Source: Hymenobacter cavernae (GTDB lineage Bacteria; Bacteroidota; Bacteroidia; Cytophagales; Hymenobacteraceae). From it: a stretch of DNA of 64,000 bases. The notes below the pieces were generated by a model. The model worked only from the letters and a program-made list of their open reading frames with translations. It did not search any database and was not told the origin of the DNA. Where the stretch lies: contig NZ_BMHT01000001.1 in assembly GCF_014641455.1 (NCBI RefSeq), forward strand, positions 62,001 through 126,000. The letters run 5' to 3'. Positions 16,242-26,200 of this stretch are shown piece by piece (the stretch's first letter is position 1; each line of letters starts with the position of its first letter). The position numbers were made by a program, and so were the translations under genes.

Positions 16242-16405
16242 CATCATCGAACGTCATTCCTCCCGCTGGTCGGAATGACGTTCGATGATGTTACAGTCGC
16301 AAACCCTGACGATTCGAGTTAGCATTGCACGCGAGATTTCTCCCGCTGGTCGAAATGACCGTTCTTATAAAATGCCAGATTCCTCGCGCTGCTCGGAATG
16401 ACAGT
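16242..16405. repeat. Composite of palindrome fragments (families C and A)
   Basis: Arms 16242-16260 and 16272-16290 form a perfect 19-bp stem around an 11-nt loop (TCCCGCTGGTC). Then 16301-16362 matches the right half of the family C element at 36938-37043 (AAACCCT.ACGA..GAGTTA, GCACGCGAGAT, TCCCGCTGGTCGA.ATGAC). After it, 16375-16404 matches the right arm of family A. This looks like a scar of successive insertions and deletions between convergent genes. Confidence 0.75.
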
Positions 16406-16425
16406 GTGACTTTCGCGGGAAGAAC

Positions 16426-18873
16426 CTAGGTAGCCGGTACAGCGGCCGCTTTACCCTTCACTACTACTTCGCCGAAGCCAGCATTCACCACCACACTCGG
16501 CAGCGTGAGGCCGGTGTCGGTGATGTGCTCATCAGCTTCAACGGCGACGCCGTCAGCTGCCACATCGGTGAGGTCGAAAGGCAAGCCGTGCAGCACGACC
16601 CGGTAGGTGGTAAAGCTAGGTTGGTAGTCGCCTTCAATTTCCTGCTTGAGCGAGAGGCTGGTAGCGGTGCCCGCCACCGTGAAGCGGCGCGTGGTGCTCT
16701 GCCCCTCCTGGTAGCCGTAGCCTTCGCCGCCGTCGTCGTAGAGGACGCTGGCTTCTTTACCGTCTTTATAATATACGTGCAAGGTCAGCTCTTCCACCAC
16801 TTTCTCGCCCACGTACTGCATCAGCGGGTAGAACGGAATAACGGCGCCGGCCCGCACGAATAGCGGAATCCGGTCGAGGTTGGCGCTGGCCCACACCTCT
16901 GCCCCACCCGATTTCTCCTCGTTAGTCCAGTAGTAATACCACTGCCCCTTCGGCAGATACATCCAGCGACCATCTACGCCGGGCGTGGTAATGGGGCACA
17001 CCAGCAAGTGGTCGCCGAGGGCAAACTCGGCCATCCGCAGGTAGGTATCCGTGTCGTTCTGGTCGAGGAAAGCGAGGGGGCGCAACATGGGCGTGCCCTT
17101 CGTTGCATACTGCCAGAACGTGGTGTACATGTACGGCAACAGCCGGTAGCGCAGCGAAATGAAGTGCCGCGCCAACACCATGTATTGCTCCCCAAACGAC
17201 CAGGGCTCCTGGTCGCCGTGGTCGCCGGAGCTGTGCGTGCGAAAGAACGGGTGGAAAGCCGCCAGCGCCACCCAGCGCACGTACAGCTCGCCATCCGGCG
17301 TTTCCACAAAGCCGCCCACGTCGGAGCCCACAAACGAGAACCCCGAAATGCTCAGGCGCTGGCACTGAATGTTGGCTAGCCACAGGTGTTCCCAGGAAGC
17401 AATATTGTCGCCGGTCCAGGCCGAGGAGTAGCGCTGCCCACCCGAGTAGGTGCTGCGCGTGATGGTGAAAGGCCGGTTCGGATACGAGAAGCGCTTCACG
17501 CCCGCTGCCGTGGCCCGCGCCATCTGCATCCCATAGATATTGTGTGCCTTCCGGTGCGAACCGGAATGACCATCGTAGTGGAAGCGCACGTCGTCGGGGA
17601 AGGTGCCTTTCTCGAACACAGCGGGTTCGTTCATGTCGTTCCACACCCCGCGCACGCCATCTTCCTGAATCAGACCTTTAAACAGCCCCGACCACCACTC
17701 GCGCACGTCGGCCTTGGTGAAGTCGGGAAAGTTGCACAGGCCGGGCCACACCGAGCCGCGCATCAGCGGCCCATCGGCGCGGCGGCAGAAGAAATCCTGC
17801 GCCAGCGCTTCAGTGTACACCGGGTATTCGGGGTCAATCTTGATACCGGGGTCGATGATCACTACCAGCTTGAAGCCATCCGAAGCTAGCTCCTTGATCA
17901 TGCGCTTGGGCTCTGGGAAGTGCGTGGGGCTCCAGGTAAAGCACCGGTAGCCATCCATATAGTCGATGTCCAGGTACAGGGCATCGCACGGAATCTGCCG
18001 CTCGCGGAAGCCGGCCGCAATTTCCTTCAGGTTGCTTTCCGGGTAGTAGCTCCACTTGCACTGGTGGTAACCTAGGGCCCACAGCGGCGGCAGTTCGGGT
18101 GGGCACGTCAGGCGCGTGTATTCCTCGGTCACTTCCGTGAGCGTGGGGCCGTAGATGAAATAATAGTTCATCTCCCCACCTTCGGCCCAGAAGCTGGTCG
18201 TGTCGGCGCGCTCGGCGGCAAAGTCGAAGAAGGCCTTAAAGGTGTTGTCGAAGAAAATGCCGTGGGCAATCTTCTGGTGCAGCTCCAGGTAAAACGGAAT
18301 GTTCTTGTAGAGCGGGTCGGAGCCTTTCACGTAGCCATACGTATCGGAGCCCCAGTTCACGAAACGCTTGCCGCGCAGGTTCATGTTTTCGGGCTTGTCG
18401 CCGAGGCCGTAGTAGCAGACGCCGCTCTGCACCTGCTTGCTCATCTTCACGATGTCGTTGCCGGTGTCGTCGTTGTGCTGCCAGTGGAAGCCTTTATCAT
18501 CTTCGCTGAGCACCGTGCCCGAGCGGTCGAGGATGCGCACGTGCAAATCAGCCTTCGCAACGGTGCAGATCAGGCGGTCGGTGGTGATGCGATAGTGGTC
18601 CGGCTTCTCACGAAACTCCAGAAACTGCGGCGCCTGCCTAGGTTGGTCGTCCGGAATGGCGTAGCTGAAATCGGGGGCGAAACCCACCTCAGTTGCGTAG
18701 CGGAAACGCAGAATCTTATCGGTAATTACTTGCAGTTGTAGTTGTACACTATTTTCGCAGGTAAAGAGAAAGTCATGACCTTGCTGCTCGCTTCGCACGA
18801 CCTGTCCAGGAAAAGATTCCTGTTTGGCGCGCTCGGCCAGATCATTGATCATGTAATTATTTTCCTGAATCAT
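16426..18873 (-). CDS. Alpha-glucosidase, glycoside hydrolase family 31
   Basis: The 815-residue enzyme releases alpha-linked glucose from the non-reducing ends of oligosaccharides. The N-terminal beta-sandwich (to residue about 225) contains CYYGLGDKPENMNLRGKRF. The catalytic barrel has PPLWALGYHQCKWSYYPE, then VRGVWNDMNEPAVF, whose Asp in WNDMNEP is the catalytic nucleophile, and FVGSDVGGF. C-terminal beta domains follow (DDGGEGYGYQEG). No signal peptide is present, so it is probably cytoplasmic, fitting turnover of imported or stored glucans. The closest functional neighbours are the GT-like gene at 19078 (divergent) and the branching enzyme at 32736. Start at 18873; the Met at codon 8 is an alternative. 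Confidence 0.95.
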   Translation of the reverse strand: MIQENNYMINDLAERAKQESFPGQVVRSEQQGHDFLFTCENSVQLQLQVITDKILRFRYATEVGFAPDFSYAIPDDQPRQAPQFLEFREKPDHYRITTDRLICTVAKADLHVRILDRSGTVLSEDDKGFHWQHNDDTGNDIVKMSKQVQSGVCYYGLGDKPENMNLRGKRFVNWGSDTYGYVKGSDPLYKNIPFYLELHQKIAHGIFFDNTFKAFFDFAAERADTTSFWAEGGEMNYYFIYGPTLTEVTEEYTRLTCPPELPPLWALGYHQCKWSYYPESNLKEIAAGFRERQIPCDALYLDIDYMDGYRCFTWSPTHFPEPKRMIKELASDGFKLVVIIDPGIKIDPEYPVYTEALAQDFFCRRADGPLMRGSVWPGLCNFPDFTKADVREWWSGLFKGLIQEDGVRGVWNDMNEPAVFEKGTFPDDVRFHYDGHSGSHRKAHNIYGMQMARATAAGVKRFSYPNRPFTITRSTYSGGQRYSSAWTGDNIASWEHLWLANIQCQRLSISGFSFVGSDVGGFVETPDGELYVRWVALAAFHPFFRTHSSGDHGDQEPWSFGEQYMVLARHFISLRYRLLPYMYTTFWQYATKGTPMLRPLAFLDQNDTDTYLRMAEFALGDHLLVCPITTPGVDGRWMYLPKGQWYYYWTNEEKSGGAEVWASANLDRIPLFVRAGAVIPFYPLMQYVGEKVVEELTLHVYYKDGKEASVLYDDGGEGYGYQEGQSTTRRFTVAGTATSLSLKQEIEGDYQPSFTTYRVVLHGLPFDLTDVAADGVAVEADEHITDTGLTLPSVVVNAGFGEVVVKGKAAAVPAT

Positions 18874-19077
18874 AAGCAGCTGGTACTTTTGTCTGAGAGG
18901 GGGAGAAAGAGTGAGAATAAATTCTAGCTCAACCGGATACGTACAGTTAAGTTCACAAGGTTAAAAATGATTGCCGCGATTTTTGCCTTACCTTAAACCT
19001 GCCTTACCCAAAAGCTGGGCCAATGGCTTCCTGATAAGCATTCAACCTATCCTATATTTTTTGCCAGTTCCGCTTTC

Positions 19078-20004
19078 ATGAATTCTCAAAACTTTACGCT
19101 GCTATTGCTAGGCTGGGATGACACCCCGCAGTCCGGGACGCCACAACCTGCCGCCCTCGAGCTGGCGCGGGCCTTATCGCCCCAGACGACGCTGTCGGTT
19201 ATCCTGCCGCACCTGCCTACTTCATCGGCCGAGAAAGTGCCGCATGCTCATATCACGGGCCTCGGAGACCTTTCGCTGACGGATCTGGAAACGGCGGCTG
19301 GCTCCTCCGTCAACCGGCCTGCGGGTGCCTGGGAAGCGCCTGCTGCTCCTTACGCAGGTGCCAGCCCAGAAGCTACTGCCGAGGCGCAGGCCGCAGCCCA
19401 GGGCGATAAACCGGCCGACGGCGGCTTGCTGAACCGCGATGCTTTTGCCGCTGAAGCAGCAGAACCTAGCTCCGACGAAGCAGAGGATTTAGAAGAATTC
19501 GCCCCGGCTGCGTCGCCGGATGGGCAAGACTCAGCCGAGCCTTTCACGCCGCTGATGCTTTCGCACGACCGCGCAACGCTGACCGAAGCTCTGGGCACCC
19601 TGCGCACCAGCCCCGCCGACAGCGCCAACCTTAACTTCCGCGTCATTCAGTATGCGCGCTTTGCGACGCGGCTGGCGCTGGCGGAGCAGTTTGCCGTTAT
19701 CTATGCCATGGATTGGCCCGTGTGGCTGGCTGCTCTCGAAATTCGCCAAGCCACGGGCCGGCCACTTGTGTTGCACGTACATTCCCTGGCCGCCGACCGC
19801 AACACGCCCGCCGACCGCGGCTGGGGCCTGGAACTGGAGCGTCTGGCGCTGCGCCGCGCCGACCTCGTGCTGGCCGATTCGGAAGTCGTGGCAAAGCGCC
19901 TCGTTGAGGAATATGATCTTTCGGCCGAGCAGGTGCGCGTTGTATCCGCCTTTGATGAGGAAGCCCTGCTGGATGCGGTACGCCCGCTAAGCCTAGCTTC
20001 CTAA
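19078..20004 (+). CDS. Orphan N-terminal half of a GT-B glycosyltransferase (glycogen synthase-like)
   Basis: The 308-residue protein begins like a Rossmann half (NFTLLLLGWDD...ALELARAL). A low-complexity Ala/Pro/Glu-rich insert lies at about 95-160. The second part, FAVIYAMDWPVWLAALEIRQ, TGRPLVLHVHSLAADR and LRRADLVLADSEVVAKRLVE, matches the acceptor-binding domain of GT4/GT5-type enzymes, where the first motif is usually D.IHAHDW. The C-terminal nucleotide-sugar-binding half is absent; the gene stops normally and a different gene starts 21 bp later. It may be non-catalytic, a partner of another subunit, or a truncated gene. Divergent from GH31, hence possibly tied to glucan metabolism. Confidence 0.72.
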   Translation: MNSQNFTLLLLGWDDTPQSGTPQPAALELARALSPQTTLSVILPHLPTSSAEKVPHAHITGLGDLSLTDLETAAGSSVNRPAGAWEAPAAPYAGASPEATAEAQAAAQGDKPADGGLLNRDAFAAEAAEPSSDEAEDLEEFAPAASPDGQDSAEPFTPLMLSHDRATLTEALGTLRTSPADSANLNFRVIQYARFATRLALAEQFAVIYAMDWPVWLAALEIRQATGRPLVLHVHSLAADRNTPADRGWGLELERLALRRADLVLADSEVVAKRLVEEYDLSAEQVRVVSAFDEEALLDAVRPLSLAS

Positions 20005-20025
20005 CTTTATCTTTCTCCTTACTTG

Positions 20026-20505
20026 ATGAGTGATACTACTACTACTGAGCAGTCCTTTGATGCTGAACTGGAGCTACATGGCACCGATGGCGGCGTTTTC
20101 GTTACCATCCCGTTCAACGTGCCCGAGGTGTTCGGTACTGAAGGCCAGCTGCACGTGCGCGGCACTATCGACGGGTTCCCATTTCGCCTGACGCTGGCCA
20201 CAACCCCTGAGGGCGAGCACATCATGGTGGTTCGCAAAGAGATTCGCAACGCCATTGACAAGACATGGGGCGCCACGGTGCATGTGGTGCTGGCACCCGA
20301 TACCGAAGAACGCGCTGTCGAAATACCCGATGATCTGGCGCGTGCCCTGGAAAGCAACGGCCTGCGCCCCGCCTTCGAGAAGCTAGCCTACACGCATCGC
20401 AAAGAATACGCGCGGTGGATTGAGCGAACGAAAAAGCCGGAAACCCGCCAGAAGCGCCTCCGCGAAGCTATTGAGCTGATAAAAGCCGGCAAAAAGCTGA
20501 GCTAG
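20026..20505 (+). CDS. YdeI/OmpD-associated family protein with DUF1905 domain
   Basis: From the ATG at 20026 the product has 159 residues. Residues about 10-95 form the DUF1905 beta domain (ELELHGTDGGVFVTIPFNV, GTIDGFPFRLTL, EIRNAIDKTWGATVHVVL). The C-terminal helical part is of the YdeI/OmpD-associated type: PDDLARALESN, FEKLAYTHRKEYARWI, KPETRQKRLREAIELIKAG. Family members are small cytoplasmic proteins with loose links to envelope stress and peptide resistance; molecular function is unknown. It starts 21 bp after the GT-like gene and ends before a terminator, so the two likely share a transcript. Confidence 0.88.
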   Translation: MSDTTTTEQSFDAELELHGTDGGVFVTIPFNVPEVFGTEGQLHVRGTIDGFPFRLTLATTPEGEHIMVVRKEIRNAIDKTWGATVHVVLAPDTEERAVEIPDDLARALESNGLRPAFEKLAYTHRKEYARWIERTKKPETRQKRLREAIELIKAGKKLS

Positions 20506-20533
20506 CTTTTGAGTTTTAGCCGCCCGATCTCTC

Positions 20534-20566
20534 ACAGCCACTCAGGTCTTCTGAGTGGCTGTTTCT
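20534..20566 (+). terminator. Intrinsic terminator
   Basis: ACAGCCACTCAG (20534-20545) pairs with CTGAGTGGCTGT (20551-20562) and TTCTT follows. It ends the 19078-20505 unit. Confidence 0.9.
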
Positions 20567-21357
20567 TGTTAGGCGTGGTGTGCAGGTCAGGCCAGCGGCT
20601 GCCTACAACCTAGGTTTGTAACTCTAGTAGCGACTCCGTGCCTTCTCTGCCACCCCGGGGCTCTTGCTAGTTGCTGCCGAAAGAAATAACACCTTTGGCA
20701 CTGATCATAAAGCAGTTATCCAATAGCATCATCTAAGTACAAAAGCTACTTCGAAGAACCTAGCTTACATATACCAGAATCAGGAGTTGGATTTTCACTC
20801 AATAGCTCAAGCTTTGCGACCCGCTGCTGCCGCCGCCAGGTACCCGCCGCAGCCGGAAGAAAAGGAGAAAAATACATTATTATTTTTCATATATTCTTTA
20901 ATTTATACAAAACGTTTCTGAATTTGCGGCGGTTATTGCAACTCTTTCTTCCACCGCAAATCAGTTGCTGGTTGCAGGAATAGGCCGTTTCAAATTTATT
21001 AACACAAAAGTTTGTACTTACACTGAGCGAGTTGCAAGCTGGTACGAGCTTTGATATTAAGAGTTTACGCTTAGCAGAAAAGTACACTTTAGACCACCAA
21101 CTGACTAAGCAGTCTTCCGGCACACAAGAAAAGCCGGAAGCGTACGTTCTTCTCGCTCCCTCCCCCTTCCCACGTTTCGAATCAGGCTCCCGGCATGTAT
21201 TCCGGTTTTTCGCATTGCCGCTTAGGTGGTGCTGCTTAGCCATTTACATAACCTAGGTCATATTCTGCAACTGGTGTCGGCGCACACTCGATCATGTGCC
21301 AGTCTTTTAGGCTTTCTCGTAAATCGCTCGTTCCACCCCCTTTTTCACTTACCTACC
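20567..21357. other. Long intergenic region, no gene seen
   Basis: This stretch of nearly 800 bp is more A/T-rich than its surroundings, above all at 20870-21060. Short open frames on either strand here have unlike codon use and no recognisable motif. It holds three CTAG-type motifs (20610, 20759, 21252) and leads into the GH43 gene. It may contain the regulatory region of that gene or a small RNA, but I see no clear hairpin or promoter. Confidence 0.5.
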
Positions 21358-22956
21358 GTGTCTTTTGATTTGGAAGCAGGAGCTGCCTTCGCACCGGCTC
21401 TGTTTGATCTCTCTTCGGAATGCCAAGGGCAAGCGCCTATCGATTCTTCTGCCGTAGTTAGCGTGGCCCCACCCGTCAGCGCTAAGCCCAGAACTACGTA
21501 TGCCAACGTGGTTCTGCCCGGCGACTTCCCCGATCCTACGATTACAAAAATTGGTGATACTTACTGGGCCAGTGCCACTTCGGCCGAATGGGGTCCGGTT
21601 TTTCCCCTGTTCAAATCGACCAACCTGGTTGATTGGGAACTGGTGAGCCACGTATTCATGGACAAGCCGGAGTGGGCCGAAGCTAGCTTCTGGGCGCCCG
21701 AGATTAGCCACGAAGACGGCAAAACCTACATCTGCTACACCGCCCGTAAAAAGGGCGGCCCATTGTGCGTAGCTATTGCCAGCGCCGACGATCCGGCTGG
21801 CCCGTACGTAGACCACGGCCCGCTGGTAGGTCAGCGCCGCGGCTCCATCGACGGCTTCCCGCTCCGCGACGAGAACGGCGTGTTGTACCTGGTGTGGAAA
21901 GAAGACGGCAATGCTTACGGCAAGCCGACTCCCATCTGGGCACAGCGCATGAACGAGCAGCGCACCAAGCTGATCGGCAAAAAGCATGAGCTGTTCCGCA
22001 ACGATGCGCCTTGGGAGGGCAACCTGGTAGAAGGCTCAGCTTTTGTGGAGCACGGTGGTTATTTCTACATGTTCTACGCCGGCAACGGCTGCTGCGGTAG
22101 CGGCTGCACCTATGCTACCGGCGTGGCGCGCGCTCAGAGCCTGCTAGGTCCGTGGGAGAAGTGCCCGCAGAACCCTATTCTGAAGAAAAACAAAACCTGG
22201 AGCTGCCCCGGTCACGGCACGGTAGCCGAGTATGAAGGCCGCTGGTTCCTGTTGCACCACGCGTATCATGCTAGCAGCCACGAGTTTGTGGGTCGCCAAG
22301 GTATTCTCAGCGAGTTCACCTGGAACGAAGAAGGCTGGCCTGAGTTTGAAGGCAACAGCCCGCAGGCGGCTCCTCTACACAACGTAGGGATGATGAACTT
22401 GACTGATCACTTCGCTGGCAACCAGTTGGCTGGCACCTGGCACTGGCCCATCGGCAAGCGGCCGGTGGTGGGTGTGAGCGACGGCCAACTGCTGCTGAAC
22501 GCCTGCCCCGAGCAACTTGGCTCGCTGGTAGCCCAGCGCACGTATGCTGCTACCTATAAAGCGACTACTTCGCTTAATGCGGCCGCGCTACCCGCTGGTA
22601 CGTTTGCTGGCCTGACCGCAGTTGGTGACCCGGATAATGCCCTGGCCCTTATGGCTGGCGACGGCAAGCTGCAACTCTGGTACGTGAAGAAAGGCAAAAC
22701 CCAATGCCTGACGGAGGTAAGTGTCGAGCTTTCCCGGAACCTAGGTTTGCGCGTAGAAGCCTGGGGCGGACAGCGCTACCGCTTCTCCTATAGCACAAAT
22801 GGTGTTACCTGGGAAGCGATGCCGATGGACACCTTCGCCGTGAATGGCACATACCTTCCACCTTGGGACCGGGGTATCCGGGTGGGTCTGCTGGCGCAAG
22901 GGCCGGAGGATATTACGGTAGCCTTCGACAGCTTTACCATTCGTAACCAGCGCTAG
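21358..22956 (+). CDS. Glycoside hydrolase family 43 protein
   Basis: The enzyme part has the five-bladed propeller pattern of GH43 (arabinofuranosidase/xylosidase-like): VLPGDFPDPTITKIGDTYWA with the catalytic-base Asp, WAEASFWAPEISHEDGKTYI, SIDGFPLRDENGVLYLVWK and NLVEGSAFVEHGGYFYMFY with the likely acid Glu. CPGHGTVAEYEGRWFLLHHA follows. From about residue 350 a C-terminal beta-sandwich (DHFAGNQLAGTWHWP...YRFSYSTNGVTWE) fits the DUF1349/GH43_C type. Codons upstream of 21358 look non-coding, so I take GTG at 21358 (SFDLEAGAAFAP), giving 532 residues and no signal peptide. The start is uncertain; a later in-frame start near the ANVVLPGD motif is possible. Substrate not determined. Confidence 0.88.
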   Translation: MSFDLEAGAAFAPALFDLSSECQGQAPIDSSAVVSVAPPVSAKPRTTYANVVLPGDFPDPTITKIGDTYWASATSAEWGPVFPLFKSTNLVDWELVSHVFMDKPEWAEASFWAPEISHEDGKTYICYTARKKGGPLCVAIASADDPAGPYVDHGPLVGQRRGSIDGFPLRDENGVLYLVWKEDGNAYGKPTPIWAQRMNEQRTKLIGKKHELFRNDAPWEGNLVEGSAFVEHGGYFYMFYAGNGCCGSGCTYATGVARAQSLLGPWEKCPQNPILKKNKTWSCPGHGTVAEYEGRWFLLHHAYHASSHEFVGRQGILSEFTWNEEGWPEFEGNSPQAAPLHNVGMMNLTDHFAGNQLAGTWHWPIGKRPVVGVSDGQLLLNACPEQLGSLVAQRTYAATYKATTSLNAAALPAGTFAGLTAVGDPDNALALMAGDGKLQLWYVKKGKTQCLTEVSVELSRNLGLRVEAWGGQRYRFSYSTNGVTWEAMPMDTFAVNGTYLPPWDRGIRVGLLAQGPEDITVAFDSFTIRNQR

Positions 22957-23084
22957 TTTTCGCTACAGAGTAAATTACTGCGGGCTCGGGCGTTCCAGTC
23001 AGGAATGCACGAGCCTGTGGCTTTTATATGCCTCTAAGTACACACTCCAGGCTAGCGAAGAGCGCCTACCGAGTTATTAAACAA

Positions 23085-23121
23085 AAACGGCCCTGCGAAC
23101 CTAGGTTTGCAGGGCCGTTTT
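23085..23121. terminator. Bidirectional terminator between convergent genes
   Basis: AAAACGGCCCTGC (23085-23097) pairs with GCAGGGCCGTTTT (23109-23121), flanked by A's on the left and T's on the right. The loop carries CCTAGG. It can end both the GH43 gene (plus) and the 23202-30396 operon (minus). Confidence 0.92.
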
Positions 23122-23201
23122 AATAGGTAATACAAGCGTTCAGCCCCGGCGGTAGATTATTCGCATGCTAGCAATAAAGAACCAGCAAACTACCTGTTTG
23201 C

Positions 23202-26200
23202 TTACCGCGTGATGGTGATGCGCCGGTTTTCAACTTTGCCGTTGCTGACTAAACGTACCAAGTACACGCCAGCAGGTATATTCCTATCAGCTAGCGGGAG
23301 GTAGTATTCCTGTTTGCCAACTGCTTCTGTGTTGTAGAGTGTTGTCATCAGCTGTCCTAACTCATTGTAGAGGTAGATCTGCGTTTTACCGCCTTGCTGC
23401 GTACGGAAATGAAGCGTACCATTTTCCGTCAGTGGGTTGGGGTAAACCTCCAACAGCGTACCAGCCATTTTTTCTGAGCTGACAGTCTGCCGTAGCACCG
23501 CGGCGGCGGTGGCAGTGCTAGGAACTACCCGCCGCAGTGCCGACGCTGGGATAAGCTGTTTGCTGAGGCTAGGTCCCTGGTAGCTGACAGAGAATACCTG
23601 CTCACCGCCGTTCTGAAAGTAGGTGACCGTGAAGGCGTGCGTACCGGCTCGCAGGCCAATCGTATTCTGTTGCTCCTGTCTGCCGTGTAAGCCGTCATTG
23701 TCGACCACCAGCGTGGAACCGATGTAGAGGCGGGAGCCGTCGTCGGAGATGGTGGAGAAGGTATACTGCCCATCTGTTGGCACCGTCACGTAGCCGGTGT
23801 ACTGCACGGCATAGCCGTAGTTGCGTAGCGCCACCGATACGTCGGGCGTTGCTACTGTACCGGTTTTGATCGGTGTCAAGGAATCAAAGCTAGGTAGCGC
23901 ATTCCAGAAGCCTTCGTAGTATTTGTAGTCAAGGCCGGCTACGGTGCCCGTGGGGTTCTCAGGCACACGCAGGTTATTGTTGGCATTTACCATTACTGTT
24001 ACCTGACTAAGCAGGCTGTTGGCACCTAGGTTGTCGGTCACGACTAAGCCAAACACATAGCTACCAACTGCTAAGCCTCTCACGGTGGGGTTAGAGACGG
24101 TTGTGCTGCTGAAGCCAGCCGTCGTAGGTCCGCTGAGCTGGCTCCAGGTGTAGCCCGTGATGGTACCGTCGGTATCGATGCCGGTGCCGCTCAGCTGCGT
24201 GCTATTGATGGGGAGCATAATACTTTGATTTAAGCCAGCATTCGCTACCGGCAATTGGTTGCTGCTTTGAGCCACTCGTCGTAGGGCCGAGGCTGGCACT
24301 ACCTGTTTAGCGAGGCTAGGTCCTTGGTAGGAAACGGTCAGTTCTTGGCCACCGCCGTTCTGAAAGTAAGTGACCGTGAAGGCGTGCGTACCGGCTCGTA
24401 GGCCAATGGTCCCGTTGGCTTCGAGGGTGCCATGCGAGCCGTCATTATTCACCACCAGCGTCGAGCCAATGTAGAGCTGCGAACCGTCATCGGAGCTAGT
24501 GTAGAAGGTGTACTGGCCATCCGTTGGTACCGTCACGAAGCCGGTGTATTGGAAGGCATAGCCATAATCACGCTGCCGGGCACTCAGATCCAATGCGGTA
24601 GTCGAGCCACTCTTCAGCGGCGTAAGCGTGCTGAAGCTGGGTAGCACCTCCCAGAACCCTTCGTAGTACTTGTAGTCAAGGCCGGCTACGGTGTTGGCCG
24701 GGTTTTCGGGGGTGCGCAATGTGCCGCTTGGGTTCACGGTGACGCTCACCTGAGCCGGGCTGCTCATCAAACCTAGGTTGTCTGTTACGACGAGGCTGAA
24801 GACGTAGGTGCCAGCCACTAAGCCGCTCACGGCAGGTGTGGGCGTACTTGTGCTGCTAAAACTAGCTGGGTTAGGTCCGCTCACTTGGCTCCACAAATAA
24901 GAGACAATGGTACCATCGACATCGATGGAAGCGGTGCCGTTCAAGGTCACGGAGTTGGCTGGCAGTGTCACGCTTTGGTTGGCGCCCGCATTAGCCACCG
25001 GCGCCTGGTTGGTGGTGTTGGCCACGCGCTTGTAGGCGGCAGCCGGAATAAGTTGTTTTGCTAGGCTAGGTCCGGCGTAGCTTACCTGCAAGATCTGGTT
25101 GGCGTCATTCTCAAAGAATGCTACGGTGAAGGCGTGCGTACCCGCCTGCAAGCCAATAGTGCCTGCCGCTTCTCGCCCGCCGTGCAAGCCGTCATTATCG
25201 ACCACTAGCGTCGAGCCAATGTAGAGCGTAGAGCCGTCGTCGGAAACGGTCGAGAAGGTATACTGGCCGTCGGTGGGCACGGTCACGTAGCCCGTAAACA
25301 GGAAGGCAAAACCATCCTCACGTAGCGCCACCGACAGGTCTGGCGTAGCCACCGTACCATTTTTCAGCGGGGTGAGCGTGCTGAAGTTGGGCAACGCATT
25401 CCAGAAACCTTCATAGTACTTGTAGTTGAGGCCAGCTACCGTGCCCGTGGGGTTCTCGGGCACACGCAGGTTACTGGCTGGCGTAACCGTCAGGGTGTAG
25501 TTAGCTGTGGCGGTGCAGATGCCTTTGGTGGCGGCGATGGTCACGGCGGCGTTGGTAGCTACGGCTGTTGGCCTTCCGGAGATAATGCCCGAACTAGGAT
25601 CAATAGTTAGCCCGTCGGGCAGACCTGTGGCGGCGTAGGCGTAGCCCGTAAGCGTCGTGCTGATCGTCTGGTTATACGGTACTCCTACTCTTGCCGCCGG
25701 CAAAGCGCTGCCTGTGGCAGGCGTGAACACGACAGCGGGGCAAGCTAGGTTCACGGTCAGCGTGTAGCTGGCTATGGCGGTGCAAATGCCCTTGGTCGCG
25801 GTAACGACTATAGCGGCGTTGGTGGCTGCCGCCGTCGGGGTTCCGCCGATGACACCTGAGCCAGGATCAATAGCAAGCCCGGCAGGCAAACCCGTAGCCG
25901 AGTAAGTGTAACCGCCTGGCGCGGTGCTAATTGTTTGCGAGTACGCCGTGCCCGTAGTTGCGGCGGGCAGCGCCGTACCCGTGGCCGGCGTGAACACGAC
26001 AGCAGGGCAATCGGGCTGCGTGATGGAGTAGCTGCGCGTGGTGGTGCAGCCGCTGGCATCGGCAACAGTGACGGTATAGCTGCCCGCCGTGAGGCCCGTA
26101 ACGGTGGCGGTCGTCTGAGCTAGGTTCGTGCTGGTAGTGGTGTTGCGCCAACTGTAGGTGTACGGCGCTGTGCCGCCGGTCACCGCAACGGACGCCGTGC

